Notes: generated from the letters alone by a model not told the origin. Shown: positions 1-8,130, counted from the stretch's first letter. The stretch: 41,009 nt of DNA from Thiotrichales bacterium (GCA_020341835.1 CP070838.1:2044625-2085633); one strand, 5' to 3'. Made by a program: numbers and translations.

Positions 1-573
1 CGGCGCGTCAACCGTACCGCCCGCCGTGATCACACCCTGCACCACCGCCTGGTATTCGCGCTGGATCGCACGTTGTTGCAGCTCCTCGACCAGATGCTTG
101 TGCGCCGTCAACGAGCGCGCAATAACCATCAATCCGGTGGTGTCCTTGTCGAGCCTGTGCACAATACCGGCCCTGGGCAGGTACGCAAGCTCGGGATCGA
201 AGTGCAGCAAAGCGTTAACCAGCGTGCCGTCTGCATGCCCCGCAGCCGGGTGCACAACCAGCCCCGCCGGTTTGTTCAGTACGATGATCTCTTCATCCTG
301 ATAAACGATATCCAGCGGTATCGGCTGCGGCTCAATCTCATCCGGCTGCTCATCGGGCTGGATATTCAGCTGCAGGACCTCGTCACCCGCCAGCTTTGTC
401 CGCGGTTTGACCGCAACGCCGTCGAGCAGTACATAGCCGTCGCGAATCCACTGTTGCAGCCGGCTGCGCGAATATTGCGGAAACATGCTGGCCATTGCGG
501 CGTCGAGTCGCTGCCCGGCATACTGCTCGGTGATCTGCCTGATCACGGGTGCTTCAAATACGGATTCTGGCAT
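1..573 (-). CDS. rluD: Ribosomal large subunit pseudouridine synthase D (3' part cut by window edge)
   Basis: RluD isomerises uridines to pseudouridine in helix 69 of 23S rRNA. The first 191 codons are present; the rest lies beyond the left edge (family length is about 320 residues). An N-terminal S4-like RNA-binding domain (about residues 19-70, containing [10 protein letters not shown]) precedes the catalytic domain. The RluA-family active-site motif [10 protein letters not shown] is at residues 139-148, with the catalytic aspartate at D142. The ATG at 573 is the natural start for the family. The gene is divergent from bamD, 77 bases away, an arrangement also seen in pseudomonads. RluA or RluC cannot be fully excluded on half a protein, but the S4 domain, the HRLDKDT signature and the bamD neighbour favour RluD. 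Confidence 0.93.
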   Translation of the reverse strand, partial: MPESVFEAPVIRQITEQYAGQRLDAAMASMFPQYSRSRLQQWIRDGYVLLDGVAVKPRTKLAGDEVLQLNIQPDEQPDEIEPQPIPLDIVYQDEEIIVLNKPAGLVVHPAAGHADGTLVNALLHFDPELAYLPRAGIVHRLDKDTTGLMVIARSLTAHKHLVEELQQRAIQREYQAVVQGVITAGGTVDAP

Positions 574-597
574 TAAGGAAGAATATTTGAACTCGGG

Positions 598-603
598 TAT
601 AAT
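598..603 (+). promoter_or_regulatory. Candidate -10 element of the bamD promoter
   Basis: A perfect TATAAT lies in the 77-base divergent spacer between rluD and bamD, about 48 bases before the bamD ATG. No convincing -35 hexamer sits 16-18 bases upstream and there is no TGn extension, so the call rests on the -10 match and its position. Predicted transcription start is near 610. Confidence 0.45.
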
Positions 604-650
604 GCGCCATTCTAACGGAACACTGTTTCTGCAACGATGCTTTTTTGTTA

Positions 651-1457
651 ATGCGTTTTTATCCCACGATCTTTCTATTACTGGCCGGCCTGTTACAGCT
701 GCAGGCCTGCAGCATGTTCAAAGGCGATCCAACCGAGAACTGGACCGCTAAAGACTTTTATGAAGAAGCCAGCCGCGCCCTGTATTCGGGCGAGTTTGAA
801 TCGGCGATCAAGAACCTGGAAACGCTGGAAGCACGTTTCCCGTTCGACCCCTACGCCAAGCAGGCGCAGCTCGATATCGCCTACTCCTATTACAAATTCG
901 ATGAACCGGATGCCGCCATCAGTGCTGCTGACCGATTCATGCGGCTACACCCCAGGGACCCGAATATTGACTACGTGTATTACCTCAAGGGACTGGTGAA
1001 TTTCAAACGCGGTACCGGCATTCTGGACGGCTGGTTCCCGCGTGACCAGGCCGAGCACGAAACCGAGACACTGCTGAATTCATTCAACGATTTCTCGACG
1101 CTGGTGCGCCGTTATCCCGACAGCAAGTACGCTGGCGACGCCTATCAGCGCATGATTTACCTGCGCAATGAACTCGCCCAGCATGAAATCAGCGTGGCTG
1201 AATACTATTTGTCCAGAAAGGCGTGGATGGGGGCTGCAAATCGGGCCAGAATCGTGATCGAACGCTATGAACAGTCCATCTGGCGAAAGCGGGCGCTGGA
1301 GATCCAGGTAATCGCCTACAGAGAACTCGGCCTGGAAGACCTGGCAGCCGATACCCAGCGTATACTTGACCTGAATCAGGACGTCGCCAGCAACCTGGTC
1401 AATTTTGACAGCGAACTGGAAAAACCGCCGAAATCGAGCTGGTACAAGTTCTGGTAG
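651..1457 (+). CDS. bamD: Outer membrane protein assembly factor BamD (lipoprotein)
   Basis: BamD is the essential lipoprotein of the BAM complex, which folds beta-barrel proteins into the outer membrane with BamA. The 268-residue product starts with a short signal peptide ending in the lipobox LQAC, so Cys20 is the predicted lipidated residue. A string of TPR-like helical repeats follows (for example at about residues 35-130: [38 protein letters not shown]). Length and architecture are normal for the family. I chose the ATG at 651; a TTG two codons upstream (645) gives the same frame and is less likely. No strong Shine-Dalgarno is visible. It is a single-gene unit: rluD diverges on the left and nadE converges on the right across a 366-base gap. 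Confidence 0.96.
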   Translation: MRFYPTIFLLLAGLLQLQACSMFKGDPTENWTAKDFYEEASRALYSGEFESAIKNLETLEARFPFDPYAKQAQLDIAYSYYKFDEPDAAISAADRFMRLHPRDPNIDYVYYLKGLVNFKRGTGILDGWFPRDQAEHETETLLNSFNDFSTLVRRYPDSKYAGDAYQRMIYLRNELAQHEISVAEYYLSRKAWMGAANRARIVIERYEQSIWRKRALEIQVIAYRELGLEDLAADTQRILDLNQDVASNLVNFDSELEKPPKSSWYKFW

Positions 1458-1543
1458 GTTACACCTGGCAGCTCAAAACCTGTCTGGCAGCCACCGCCAG
1501 ATTGCACCTCACCCAAATAGATCGTGACAGCTAAGCCGGGCTC

Positions 1544-1746
1544 TGTTCTCTCGCCAAGGCGCCAAGCGCGCAAAGAAGTTCAATAGTTGATTGTTGTAAC
1601 AAACGAACAAGAAATCTCCGCGTACTCAGCGTCTCTGCGAGAGAAACCGTTCTAGATCTCGCAGAGGCGCAGGGCTCGCAGAGAAAATTAGTGACCAAAA
1701 AAATACAAGCAACCTTGGCGTGCTGCGCATACAGGCGAGAGAAGCA
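1544..1746. repeat. Nested inverted-repeat (MITE-like) element in the bamD-nadE gap
   Basis: This fills most of the 366-base gene-free stretch 1458-1823. Its ends form an inverted repeat: TTCTCTCGCC at 1546-1555 and GGCGAGAGAA at 1734-1743. Inside is a second stem, GCGTCTCTGCGAGA (1629-1642) against TCTCGCAGAGGCGC (1657-1670), 13 Watson-Crick pairs plus one G-T pair with a 14-base loop. The interior carries loose short repeats of the kind CGCCAAGGCGCCAAG and CTCGCAGAG. I found no coding potential. It resembles the dispersed intergenic repeats of many environmental proteobacteria, but copy number cannot be judged from one window. The rest of the gap (1458-1543 and 1747-1823) shows no recognisable signal. 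Confidence 0.6.
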
Positions 1747-1823
1747 GCCATTACTGATCATAGTGATGCTCGGATCAAGCAGCTGCCACTATGGGTTTTG
1801 TCCGCGCGTGCACAGAGTCCTGG

Positions 1824-3443
1824 CTATTTTCGCCGGTAACCGGACGTGATCGGGTAGCGGCGGTCACGGCCGAACGCGCGCCGCGTGATGCGCACACCGG
1901 GAGCCGACTGCCGGCGCTTGTATTCATTGCGTTGTACCAGTCCCAGCACGCGCTCCACCGTCTCCCTGTCAAAACCCGCCGCGATCACATCGTCCATCGG
2001 CATGTCCTGCTCCACCGATAATTCAAGTATGCGGTCGAGTACTTCATAAGGCGGCAGCGAGTCCTGATCGACCTGGTCCTCTCTCAGCTCCGCACTCGGT
2101 GCGCGGGTGATCACACGCTCGGGTATAACCTGGCCCAGCGAGTTCCGGTAACGGCACAAGCGATACACCAGGGTTTTGTACACATCCTTGATCGGCGCAA
2201 AACCGCCGCACATGTCACCGTACAGGGTGGCGTAGCCGACAGCCATCTCGCTCTTGTTACCGGTTGTCAGCAGCATGCGCCCGGTCTTGTTCGATATCGC
2301 CATCAAAATCAGACCCCGGCAACGCGCCTGTATATTCTCTTCAGTGGTATCCGGCTCGGTACCCCTGAATACGGGCCTGAGCGAATCGAGAAAAGCCTCA
2401 AAGGCATCCTCTATTGAAATCACATCGTAACGCACACCCAGCGCACGCGCTTCGGCTTCAGCATCCTCCCGGCTGATCCCAGCGGTATAGCGCGACGGCA
2501 TCATCACCGCCTGAACCTGATCAGCGCCCAATGCATCCGCCGCGATCGCCAGCGTCAACGCCGAATCGACGCCGCCGGACAGGCCGACGATCACGCCATC
2601 AAATCCGTTTTTGGTGACAAAATCCTTAACACCGACCACCAGCGCCTTGTAAATGACCTCTTCCTGCGGCAATGCCAGACTGGTTCCCTGTGTAACCGCG
2701 ACCGGCCCGGTTTCAGACAGGTCGATCAGTTCGATCGCAGGTTCAAATGCAGCGGACCGACGGATCACCTCGCCCTTCGCATCAACGACCAGCGACTCAC
2801 CATCAAACACCAGTTCGTCCTGACCGCCGACCATGTTGACATAGAACATGGGTATGCCGTTTTCACGGCTGCGCTGTTGCAGCATTTCGATCCTGTCCTG
2901 ATATTTGCGGCTATGGAAGGGCGACGCATTGATCACAATGACAGCTTCTGCACCCGCCGCTTTTGCATCCGCAACGGGTTCAGCTTCCCAGGCGTCTTCA
3001 CATATCACAATACCGATACGGATGCTGTTGATCTCGACAACACGTGTATCGCTGCCCTGCGAAAAATAGCGCACTTCGTCGAATACGGAGTAATTAGGCA
3101 GCGACTTTTTGTGGTACTCGGCCAGACACTCACCGTTTCGCAACCATACCGCAGCGTTATACAGCCTGCCCTGGTTTCTGGCCGGGAGACCGAACACGAT
3201 ATCGGCGCCGGTCACCGCCTGGCTGATTTCTGCCACTGCCGATTCGACCTGCGAGATAAATCCGGGACGAAATAATAAATCCTCGGGCGGATAGCCGGTC
3301 AGCGAAAGTTCAGGGAAAACCACGAGCTCGGCGCCCTGCCCTGCAGCGTTCCGTGCAAGCTCGATAATCTTGCGTTTGTTGGCATTGATGTCGCCGACAA
3401 GAAAATTATCCTGTACCATGGCGACTCTGACAGATCTAGGCAT
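1824..3443 (-). CDS. nadE: Glutamine-dependent NAD+ synthetase
   Basis: This enzyme amidates nicotinic acid adenine dinucleotide to NAD+ using ATP and ammonia released from glutamine, in the cytoplasm. The 539 residues form two domains. An N-terminal nitrilase-type glutaminase (about 1-260) shows the Glu-Lys-Cys triad: E45 in FPELSLTGYPPED, a lysine of YHKKSLPN (112 or 113) and C148 in IGIVICEDAWE. A C-terminal synthetase domain (about 270-539) has the ATP-pyrophosphatase P-loop SGGVDS at 289-294. Length fits the two-domain family rather than the short ammonia-dependent form. The ATG at 3443 begins the conserved strand RVAMVQ. It is divergent from the PP0621-type gene with 34 bases between starts and convergent with bamD. 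Confidence 0.96.
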   Translation of the reverse strand: MPRSVRVAMVQDNFLVGDINANKRKIIELARNAAGQGAELVVFPELSLTGYPPEDLLFRPGFISQVESAVAEISQAVTGADIVFGLPARNQGRLYNAAVWLRNGECLAEYHKKSLPNYSVFDEVRYFSQGSDTRVVEINSIRIGIVICEDAWEAEPVADAKAAGAEAVIVINASPFHSRKYQDRIEMLQQRSRENGIPMFYVNMVGGQDELVFDGESLVVDAKGEVIRRSAAFEPAIELIDLSETGPVAVTQGTSLALPQEEVIYKALVVGVKDFVTKNGFDGVIVGLSGGVDSALTLAIAADALGADQVQAVMMPSRYTAGISREDAEAEARALGVRYDVISIEDAFEAFLDSLRPVFRGTEPDTTEENIQARCRGLILMAISNKTGRMLLTTGNKSEMAVGYATLYGDMCGGFAPIKDVYKTLVYRLCRYRNSLGQVIPERVITRAPSAELREDQVDQDSLPPYEVLDRILELSVEQDMPMDDVIAAGFDRETVERVLGLVQRNEYKRRQSAPGVRITRRAFGRDRRYPITSGYRRK

Positions 3444-3477
3444 TGACCGAACCTTTATTTAAATTCAACTCGCTGAT

Positions 3478-3714
3478 ATGTTACGCACACTTGTCATCGT
3501 TGCAGCTGCCTTGCTGGTGTTCCTCATTATAAAGAACCGTCTTGACGGCAGGCGCCTGCAGCGGAAAAAACCCGGTCCGGCGTCAACCGAAAAAATGGTG
3601 AAATGCCTGCAGTGCGAGACATACATCCCCAGAAAAGAAGCTATTATCTCAGGTACCGAAATATTTTGTTGCAAACAGCATCAACGGGACTGGGAAAAAA
3701 GCCATCAACACTGA
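3478..3714 (+). CDS. PP0621-type small membrane-anchored zinc-ribbon-like protein
   Basis: A 78-residue protein with one N-terminal hydrophobic helix (about residues 3-19), a basic linker (KNRLDGRRLQRKK), and a small C-terminal domain with cysteines in CLQC (about 43-46) and CC (about 64-65) that could bind a metal ion. The pattern and position match the PP0621 family found beside pilS in pseudomonads, whose function I do not know. The motif resembles YHS/TRASH-type zinc ribbons. The ATG at 3478 has no strong Shine-Dalgarno. Its stop (TGA, 3712-3714) lies inside the open frame that runs into pilS, so the two genes are probably co-transcribed and may overlap. Confidence 0.8.
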   Translation: MLRTLVIVAAALLVFLIIKNRLDGRRLQRKKPGPASTEKMVKCLQCETYIPRKEAIISGTEIFCCKQHQRDWEKSHQH

Positions 3715-3874
3715 TACCGAGATACCGGCACCGCATTCCGACCAGCAAAACCGCAGCTGGCAGTACCTGCGCCTGTTCAATTATTACAGAAGCGCGCTGG
3801 CGCTGCTATTTCTGACCCTGTATCTCAACGGCTGGACCGAGCACTTCATTCGTCCCGAGGATTATAACCAGCCG

Positions 3875-5356
3875 TTGTTTTTGTGGACTGCGATCGGCTA
3901 TATGACTGCCAGCATCATATTCATGCCCGGACTTAATCTGCATAAACCCGGACTCGATGCTCAGGTCATAATACAGACCAGCATAGATGCTGTTGTCATC
4001 ATAACCCTGATGCATGCCAGTGGCGGCATTCGCTCCGGCCTGGGTATGCTGTTGATTATCAGCCTGTCGCTGGCCAGTATATTTTTGACCCGTCGAGTGA
4101 CATTATTCCTGGCAGCTGCGACCTCGCTGGCGTTGCTGGGTGAACACATCTATTCACAGCTGGTACTGCCGGACTATCGCGAGGCTTATCTGCAGACCGG
4201 CATTCTCGGCATTGTTATTTTCGCCTTTGCCTTTTTGACTTCGATTATCGCCCGGCGCCTGCGCGAGAGTGAGCAACTGGCTACCGAGCGCAGTCGGGAG
4301 CTCAAGAGCATGATACAGATGAACGAGCATATCATTCGTAGCATGCGAACCGGCATTCTCGTTGTCAACTCGCATGGTGTGATTGAAATGGCGAATAATG
4401 CCGCCATCAACCTGCTTGGCCAGGCAAGGCTGGACAAAAGCACAACACTCAAGCAGTTGTCACCCGAGCTGTACAGTCGCTTCATCGACTGGCAAAACAG
4501 CGTCGAATACATACAGCACAAGCCGGTACAGCAAAGCCACGGTCTTCCCGATTTACAGCCCGGTTTCAGTCGCATTGAGCCGGCAGCGGGCAATGACAGT
4601 CCGACACTGGTTTTTCTTGAAGATGCGAGTCAGCTCAACCAGCGCTTCCAGCAGGTCAGGCTGGCATCACTGGGTCGACTCACCGCGAGTATCGCCCATG
4701 AAATTCGCAATCCGCTGGCCGCCATCCATCATGCATCACAGTTGCTCGATGAAGTGTTCGAGAACGGACCCGACAAGAAGCTGACCGATATTATTAACAC
4801 CCAGGTACTACGTTTGAATGGTGTTGTTGAAAACGTGCTGCAATTGTCTCGTCAGCAACGCGGTTCGCTGGAGCCGGTAGAGCTGCTCCCCTGGCTGAAT
4901 AAATTCACGGATGAATATACTGCTTCACAGGGACTGGAAAAATCCCAGATTCAGATCTATATCAAACCCGAAGATACAACCGTACTGTTTGATGCCAGCC
5001 ATTTGCACCAGGTCATGTGGAATCTTTTCGGTAACGCCGTGAGTCACGCCGGAATGCCACTCGCCAACATCAGGATCAATATACAGGGCGGTATCGATTC
5101 GGAATCAGACCAGCCGTTTATTGATGTCATCGATAACGGACCGGGCATTGATCCGGACACCGCAGAACAGATTTTTGACCCGTTTTTTACCACCAGTAAT
5201 GACGGTACCGGGCTTGGCCTGTACATCACCAAGGAAGTAACTGAAAGCAACCGTGCTAAAATCAGACATATCGCATTACCTGCGGGTGGTACCTGCTTCA
5301 GAATCTATTTTCTGCAGGCACCCGCGCAGCAGATCAGCAAAGTTTCCAATATTTGA
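3875..5356 (+). CDS. pilS: Type IV pilus sensor histidine kinase PilS (true start probably upstream, non-canonical)
   Basis: PilS is the inner-membrane kinase that phosphorylates or dephosphorylates PilR and senses pilin level in the membrane. Counting from the TTG at 3875, the order is: membrane segments up to about residue 127, a PAS-like region (about 150-250), a dimerisation/phosphoacceptor domain with His275 in IAHEIRNPL, and an ATPase domain with N-box WNLFGNAVSHAG (382-393), DNGPGI (420-425), DPFFTT and GTGLGL (444-449). PilS normally has six membrane helices. Five lie after 3875, and the first (YRSALALLFLTLYLNGW) is encoded just upstream in the same open frame, which runs without a stop from 3602 but has no ATG, GTG or TTG. 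The real start is probably near 3704 (ATC) or 3722 (ATA), or the base there is an error. pilR follows after 49 bases. Confidence 0.9.
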   Translation: MFLWTAIGYMTASIIFMPGLNLHKPGLDAQVIIQTSIDAVVIITLMHASGGIRSGLGMLLIISLSLASIFLTRRVTLFLAAATSLALLGEHIYSQLVLPDYREAYLQTGILGIVIFAFAFLTSIIARRLRESEQLATERSRELKSMIQMNEHIIRSMRTGILVVNSHGVIEMANNAAINLLGQARLDKSTTLKQLSPELYSRFIDWQNSVEYIQHKPVQQSHGLPDLQPGFSRIEPAAGNDSPTLVFLEDASQLNQRFQQVRLASLGRLTASIAHEIRNPLAAIHHASQLLDEVFENGPDKKLTDIINTQVLRLNGVVENVLQLSRQQRGSLEPVELLPWLNKFTDEYTASQGLEKSQIQIYIKPEDTTVLFDASHLHQVMWNLFGNAVSHAGMPLANIRINIQGGIDSESDQPFIDVIDNGPGIDPDTAEQIFDPFFTTSNDGTGLGLYITKEVTESNRAKIRHIALPAGGTCFRIYFLQAPAQQISKVSNI

Positions 5357-5405
5357 TAAGCGGACTCTTGATAACAATAATAACAAGCCTGGGTACACCT
5401 GAGTA

Positions 5406-6761
5406 ATGGCCGCAAAGCATGTGCTCATCATTGATGATGAGCCGGACATCTGTGAACTCATCGAAATTACGCTTGCTCGCATGGGCCTCAACTCGCGCTC
5501 TGCGAAGAACCTGACTGACGCAAGGAAACTGATCGACAGCGAACACTTTGATTTATGCCTGACCGATATGCGTCTTCCGGATGGTGACGGTATCGAGATG
5601 GTCGGATACGTACAACAGAATCATCCCGACGTCCCGATTGCCGTCATTACTGCGCACGGAAATATGGAACTCGCCGTCAAGGCGTTAAAAGCAGGCGCGT
5701 TCGACTTTGTCTCAAAGCCGGTCGATATACAGATCCTCAGAAACCTGGTGTCATCTGCAACCACTCTGCCCGCGGCAGACACCGGTGCAGGCGAAACAGC
5801 GAAAACGACGATAACAGGCCAGTCACTGGTTGTCGGCGATCTCATCAGCAAGATTGCCAAGCTGGCGCGCAGCCAGGCACCGGTGTTCATTCACGGCGAA
5901 TCAGGCTCGGGCAAGGAGCGGGTTGCACGTATGATCCACGAACAGGGGTCGCGCGCCGAAGCCGCTTTCGTCCCGGTAAACTGCGGAGCGATTCCGGCAG
6001 ACCTGATGGAAAGCGAGTTTTTCGGACACGTCAAGGGAAGTTTTACCGGTGCAACGAACGACAAGGAGGGCCTGTTTCAGGCCGCCAATGGCGGCAGCCT
6101 GTTTCTGGATGAAGTGGCCGAGCTGCCGCTGAACATGCAGGTCAAATTGTTGCGTGCGATACAGGAAAAAGCCGTACGCCCGGTTGGTGCTGAACACGAG
6201 GTTCCGGTCGATGTGCGTATCATCAGCGCCAGTCACAGAAACCTGGACCAGCTGGTACGTGAAGGTCAGTTTCGTCAGGACCTTTACTACCGCATCAACG
6301 TGATCGATATCTCGGTACCCAGTTTGCGTGACAGAATCGAGGACATTCCACTGCTGACCCAGCAATTACTCAAAACCCTGGCTGAAAAAGCAGCGTTAGA
6401 GAAAGCTCCGGGTATCAGCAGGGGTGCCATTGACGCGCTGATGGACTACACCTTCCCGGGTAATGTCCGCGAACTGGAAAACATTCTTGAACGCGCCCTG
6501 GCCCTCGCCGACAACAATGTCATTGCGAAAAAGGATCTTGCACTCAATAAAGACGTCGCGCCAAAAAACGCACGGCAAACCACATCGACATCGGCAGCCG
6601 TCGATGCGCCCGCCGATTCGCTCGATCTCGAAGGCCAGGAAAAAAGCTCGATCATGCAGGCGCTGGAAAAAACCCGCTGGAACAAGACTGCTGCAGCCAA
6701 GCTGCTGGGCCTGAGCCTGCGGCAGCTGCGCTATCGTCTTGAAAAGTTCGGTATCGAATAA
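5406..6761 (+). CDS. pilR: Sigma-54-dependent response regulator PilR
   Basis: PilR activates pilin transcription with sigma-54 RNA polymerase after phosphorylation by PilS. The 451 residues show a receiver domain (acidic pair in IIDDEPD, phospho-acceptor D54 in LTDMRLPDG, conserved K104 in VSKP), and an AAA+ domain with Walker A GESGSGKE (164-171), sigma-54 contact loop GSFTGA (211-216, a GAFTGA variant) and Walker B SLFLDEV (231-237). A Fis-type helix-turn-helix occupies about 410-451 (NKTAAAKLLGLSLRQLRYRL). The start ATG at 5406 immediately precedes the receiver domain. Its target is likely the sigma-54 promoter at 6899-6914, directly downstream. Serine in place of alanine in the GAFTGA loop is a known natural variant. 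Confidence 0.97.
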   Translation: MAAKHVLIIDDEPDICELIEITLARMGLNSRSAKNLTDARKLIDSEHFDLCLTDMRLPDGDGIEMVGYVQQNHPDVPIAVITAHGNMELAVKALKAGAFDFVSKPVDIQILRNLVSSATTLPAADTGAGETAKTTITGQSLVVGDLISKIAKLARSQAPVFIHGESGSGKERVARMIHEQGSRAEAAFVPVNCGAIPADLMESEFFGHVKGSFTGATNDKEGLFQAANGGSLFLDEVAELPLNMQVKLLRAIQEKAVRPVGAEHEVPVDVRIISASHRNLDQLVREGQFRQDLYYRINVIDISVPSLRDRIEDIPLLTQQLLKTLAEKAALEKAPGISRGAIDALMDYTFPGNVRELENILERALALADNNVIAKKDLALNKDVAPKNARQTTSTSAAVDAPADSLDLEGQEKSSIMQALEKTRWNKTAAAKLLGLSLRQLRYRLEKFGIE

Positions 6762-6782
6762 TGCCTTTCATGATCAACGCGT

Positions 6783-6810
6783 TGTCGAACAAAAATGTCA
6801 GAATGTGACA
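6783..6810. promoter_or_regulatory. Candidate PilR binding region upstream of pilA
   Basis: TGTC motifs occur at 6783-6786 and 6796-6799. The second is the left arm of a dyad, TGTCA (6796-6800) and TGACA (6806-6810), separated by 5 bases. PilR in Pseudomonas is described as recognising repeated TGTC elements upstream of a sigma-54 promoter. The region lies about 90-115 bases before the -24/-12 element, a normal enhancer distance. The site is inferred from motif and position only. Confidence 0.5.
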
Positions 6811-6898
6811 ATTACGTCACTGCAGTCACACCGAAAACATACCGAAAAAACTTCGCATCTTATTGTATTAATTACATTTTTTCTTGATTTCAAAAAAC

Positions 6899-6914
6899 TG
6901 GCACGGCATCTGCA
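6899..6914 (+). promoter_or_regulatory. Sigma-54 promoter of pilA (-24/-12)
   Basis: TGGCACGGCATCTGCA matches the sigma-54 consensus TGGCAC-N5-TTGCW with one mismatch in the -12 box. The invariant GG is at 6900-6901 and GC at 6912-6913, with correct spacing. Predicted transcription start is near 6925, giving a leader of about 57 bases before the pilA ATG. The pilR gene just upstream encodes the matching activator class. Confidence 0.9.
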
Positions 6915-6981
6915 GTATAACTAGCAGCTTTAAACAGAAAGCTAAGTAATCAACATTACTGCTAGTTAAACTCAGGAGAGT

Positions 6982-7437
6982 ATGATGAAGAAGACTCAAG
7001 GTTTTACCCTTATCGAACTGATGATCGTCGTGGCCATTATTGGTATTCTGGCTGCTGTAGCGATCCCATCTTATAACAGCTACATCTCGACTTCGAAGAT
7101 GTCAAAAGTTACCGAGCACGCTGACGTTGCCCGCCGCTTCATCAAAGACGGCATGGCTAAAGACTCAAGCCGTCGTGCCATGGGTCTTGCTTTTGATGCT
7201 GCCAAGGACTTCCCGCGTGGTGCTGCCAACCTGATCACTGAACTTAACAGTGCCGGTGCTACTGCACCTGAGCAGGCTTTGGCCCCGTACGCAGCTGCAG
7301 CTGATGCTGCCACCGGTGTTGTCGGTATTGCATCTTCAAACGGTGGTATTGCCTGGGCAACAGGTGATACGGTAACCGTTACTACACCTGCATACCTCGA
7401 TCTGCTTGGTGGTAATGTAGTACTGACCTATAACTAA
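6982..7437 (+). CDS. pilA: Type IV major pilin, class IVa (cysteine-free)
   Basis: This is the structural subunit of the type IV pilus fibre. The 151-residue prepilin has a short basic leader (MMKKTQG) cut before phenylalanine, then the invariant [18 protein letters not shown] helix with Glu5 of the mature protein. The C-terminal head is rich in alanine, glycine and threonine and contains no cysteine, so the disulfide loop typical of many PilA proteins is missing. A good Shine-Dalgarno (AGGAG, 6975-6979) fits either ATG at 6982 or 6985. The strong sigma-54 promoter, strong ribosome site and dedicated terminator all suggest a highly expressed single-gene transcript. PilD (11264-12136) would process it and PilB would drive its assembly. 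Confidence 0.93.
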   Translation: MMKKTQGFTLIELMIVVAIIGILAAVAIPSYNSYISTSKMSKVTEHADVARRFIKDGMAKDSSRRAMGLAFDAAKDFPRGAANLITELNSAGATAPEQALAPYAAAADAATGVVGIASSNGGIAWATGDTVTVTTPAYLDLLGGNVVLTYN

Positions 7438-7460
7438 AACCTGGGTTTTAGTGTTCAAAA

Positions 7461-7489
7461 AAGCCTCCCGTTCGGGAGGCTTTTTTTTT
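7461..7489 (+). terminator. Rho-independent terminator after pilA
   Basis: A perfect stem GCCTCCC/GGGAGGC with a GTTC loop (7463-7480) is followed by nine thymines (7481-7489), starting 23 bases after the pilA stop. This should separate pilA transcription from the second pilin gene. Confidence 0.93.
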
Positions 7490-7502
7490 GCGCGACGAAC
7501 TA

Positions 7503-7514
7503 ACCAGCGCTGGT
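7503..7514. promoter_or_regulatory. 12-base palindrome ACCAGCGCTGGT upstream of the second pilin
   Basis: A perfect 12-base palindrome starts 13 bases after the T-run of the pilA terminator. A near-palindrome, AACCAGTACCGGTT, follows at 7518-7531. Role unknown; it could be an operator or a fortuitous dyad. Confidence 0.3.
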
Positions 7515-7598
7515 CTGAACCAGTACCGGTTATGGCTGTTGCCACTCTTTATCGGCTTATCAGCACCGCTCGGTGTCATATACGCCGCAATAAATAGA

Positions 7599-7610
7599 TT
7601 TGTATACAAA
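7599..7610. promoter_or_regulatory. 12-base palindrome TTTGTATACAAA upstream of the second pilin (operator-like)
   Basis: A perfect 12-base palindrome lies 49-60 bases before the ATG of the second pilin gene. There is no TGGCAC-N5-TTGC element in 7490-7658, so this pilin is not under an obvious sigma-54 promoter, and the palindrome is the best regulatory candidate in the spacer. No convincing -35/-10 pair was identified. Confidence 0.4.
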
Positions 7611-7658
7611 CACTGCTACATTACTGTAAACGACTGATTCATGTCCGAGGATTCAGCT

Positions 7659-8069
7659 ATGCAAAATTTCAAGGCCATCAAATCAACATCGGGTTACACG
7701 CTGGTTGAATTGATGATTACCGCCGCGGTTATCGCGATGCTCGCAGCGATTGCGATACCTTCATACAATGGCTATATCGACACATCCAAGCATGCTGCAG
7801 CAATGACCAATGCAGAACTGCTGGCAACCTTTGTCGACAACTACTATTACGAAAACGGCAGCTATCTGGCCGGCACCTATGATCCGGCTGGCGATACGGT
7901 CACTCTGCCGAATGCCTATGGCTGGCGCCCCGATGGTGACAAGGACCAGTACCGCTATAACATTGCTGCCTGCGGAGGCGGCACCATCAACGACTGTTAT
8001 ACGATTACCGTGACCTATCTGCAGGATGCATCGATCACCGAAAGCATTACCAAACTGCCGGCGCCTTAA
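7659..8069 (+). CDS. Second type IV pilin-like protein with C-terminal disulfide loop
   Basis: A 136-residue prepilin with leader MQNFKAIKSTSG, cleaved before Tyr, then YTLVELMITAAVIAMLAAIA with Glu5. Its head contains two cysteines (in AACGGG and NDCYT) near the C-terminus, spaced like the PilA/PilE disulfide loop. It resembles PilE-type pilins and differs clearly from the cysteine-free PilA just upstream beyond the shared N-terminal helix. I chose the ATG at 7659 because GAGGA lies 8 bases upstream; an in-frame ATG at 7641 would add six residues and has no such site. The gene has its own terminator and no sigma-54 promoter. It could be an alternative major pilin, a minor pilin or a pseudopilin; sequence alone does not decide. 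Confidence 0.88.
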   Translation: MQNFKAIKSTSGYTLVELMITAAVIAMLAAIAIPSYNGYIDTSKHAAAMTNAELLATFVDNYYYENGSYLAGTYDPAGDTVTLPNAYGWRPDGDKDQYRYNIAACGGGTINDCYTITVTYLQDASITESITKLPAP

Positions 8070-8100
8070 CCCGGGGCAGAGCAGCGATATAACGACGACA

Positions 8101-8130
8101 AAACCCGGTGTTATTTCACCGGGTTTTTTT
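8101..8130 (+). terminator. Rho-independent terminator after the second pilin gene
   Basis: A 10-base stem AAACCCGGTG/CACCGGGTTT (8101-8110 and 8117-8126) with a six-base loop runs into a seven-thymine tract (8124-8130), 31 bases after the stop codon. Confidence 0.92.

Noticed and set aside
73..576. Long plus-strand open frame opposite rluD
   Set aside because: It is the antisense of a clear RluD coding region, has no family signature and no ribosome site.
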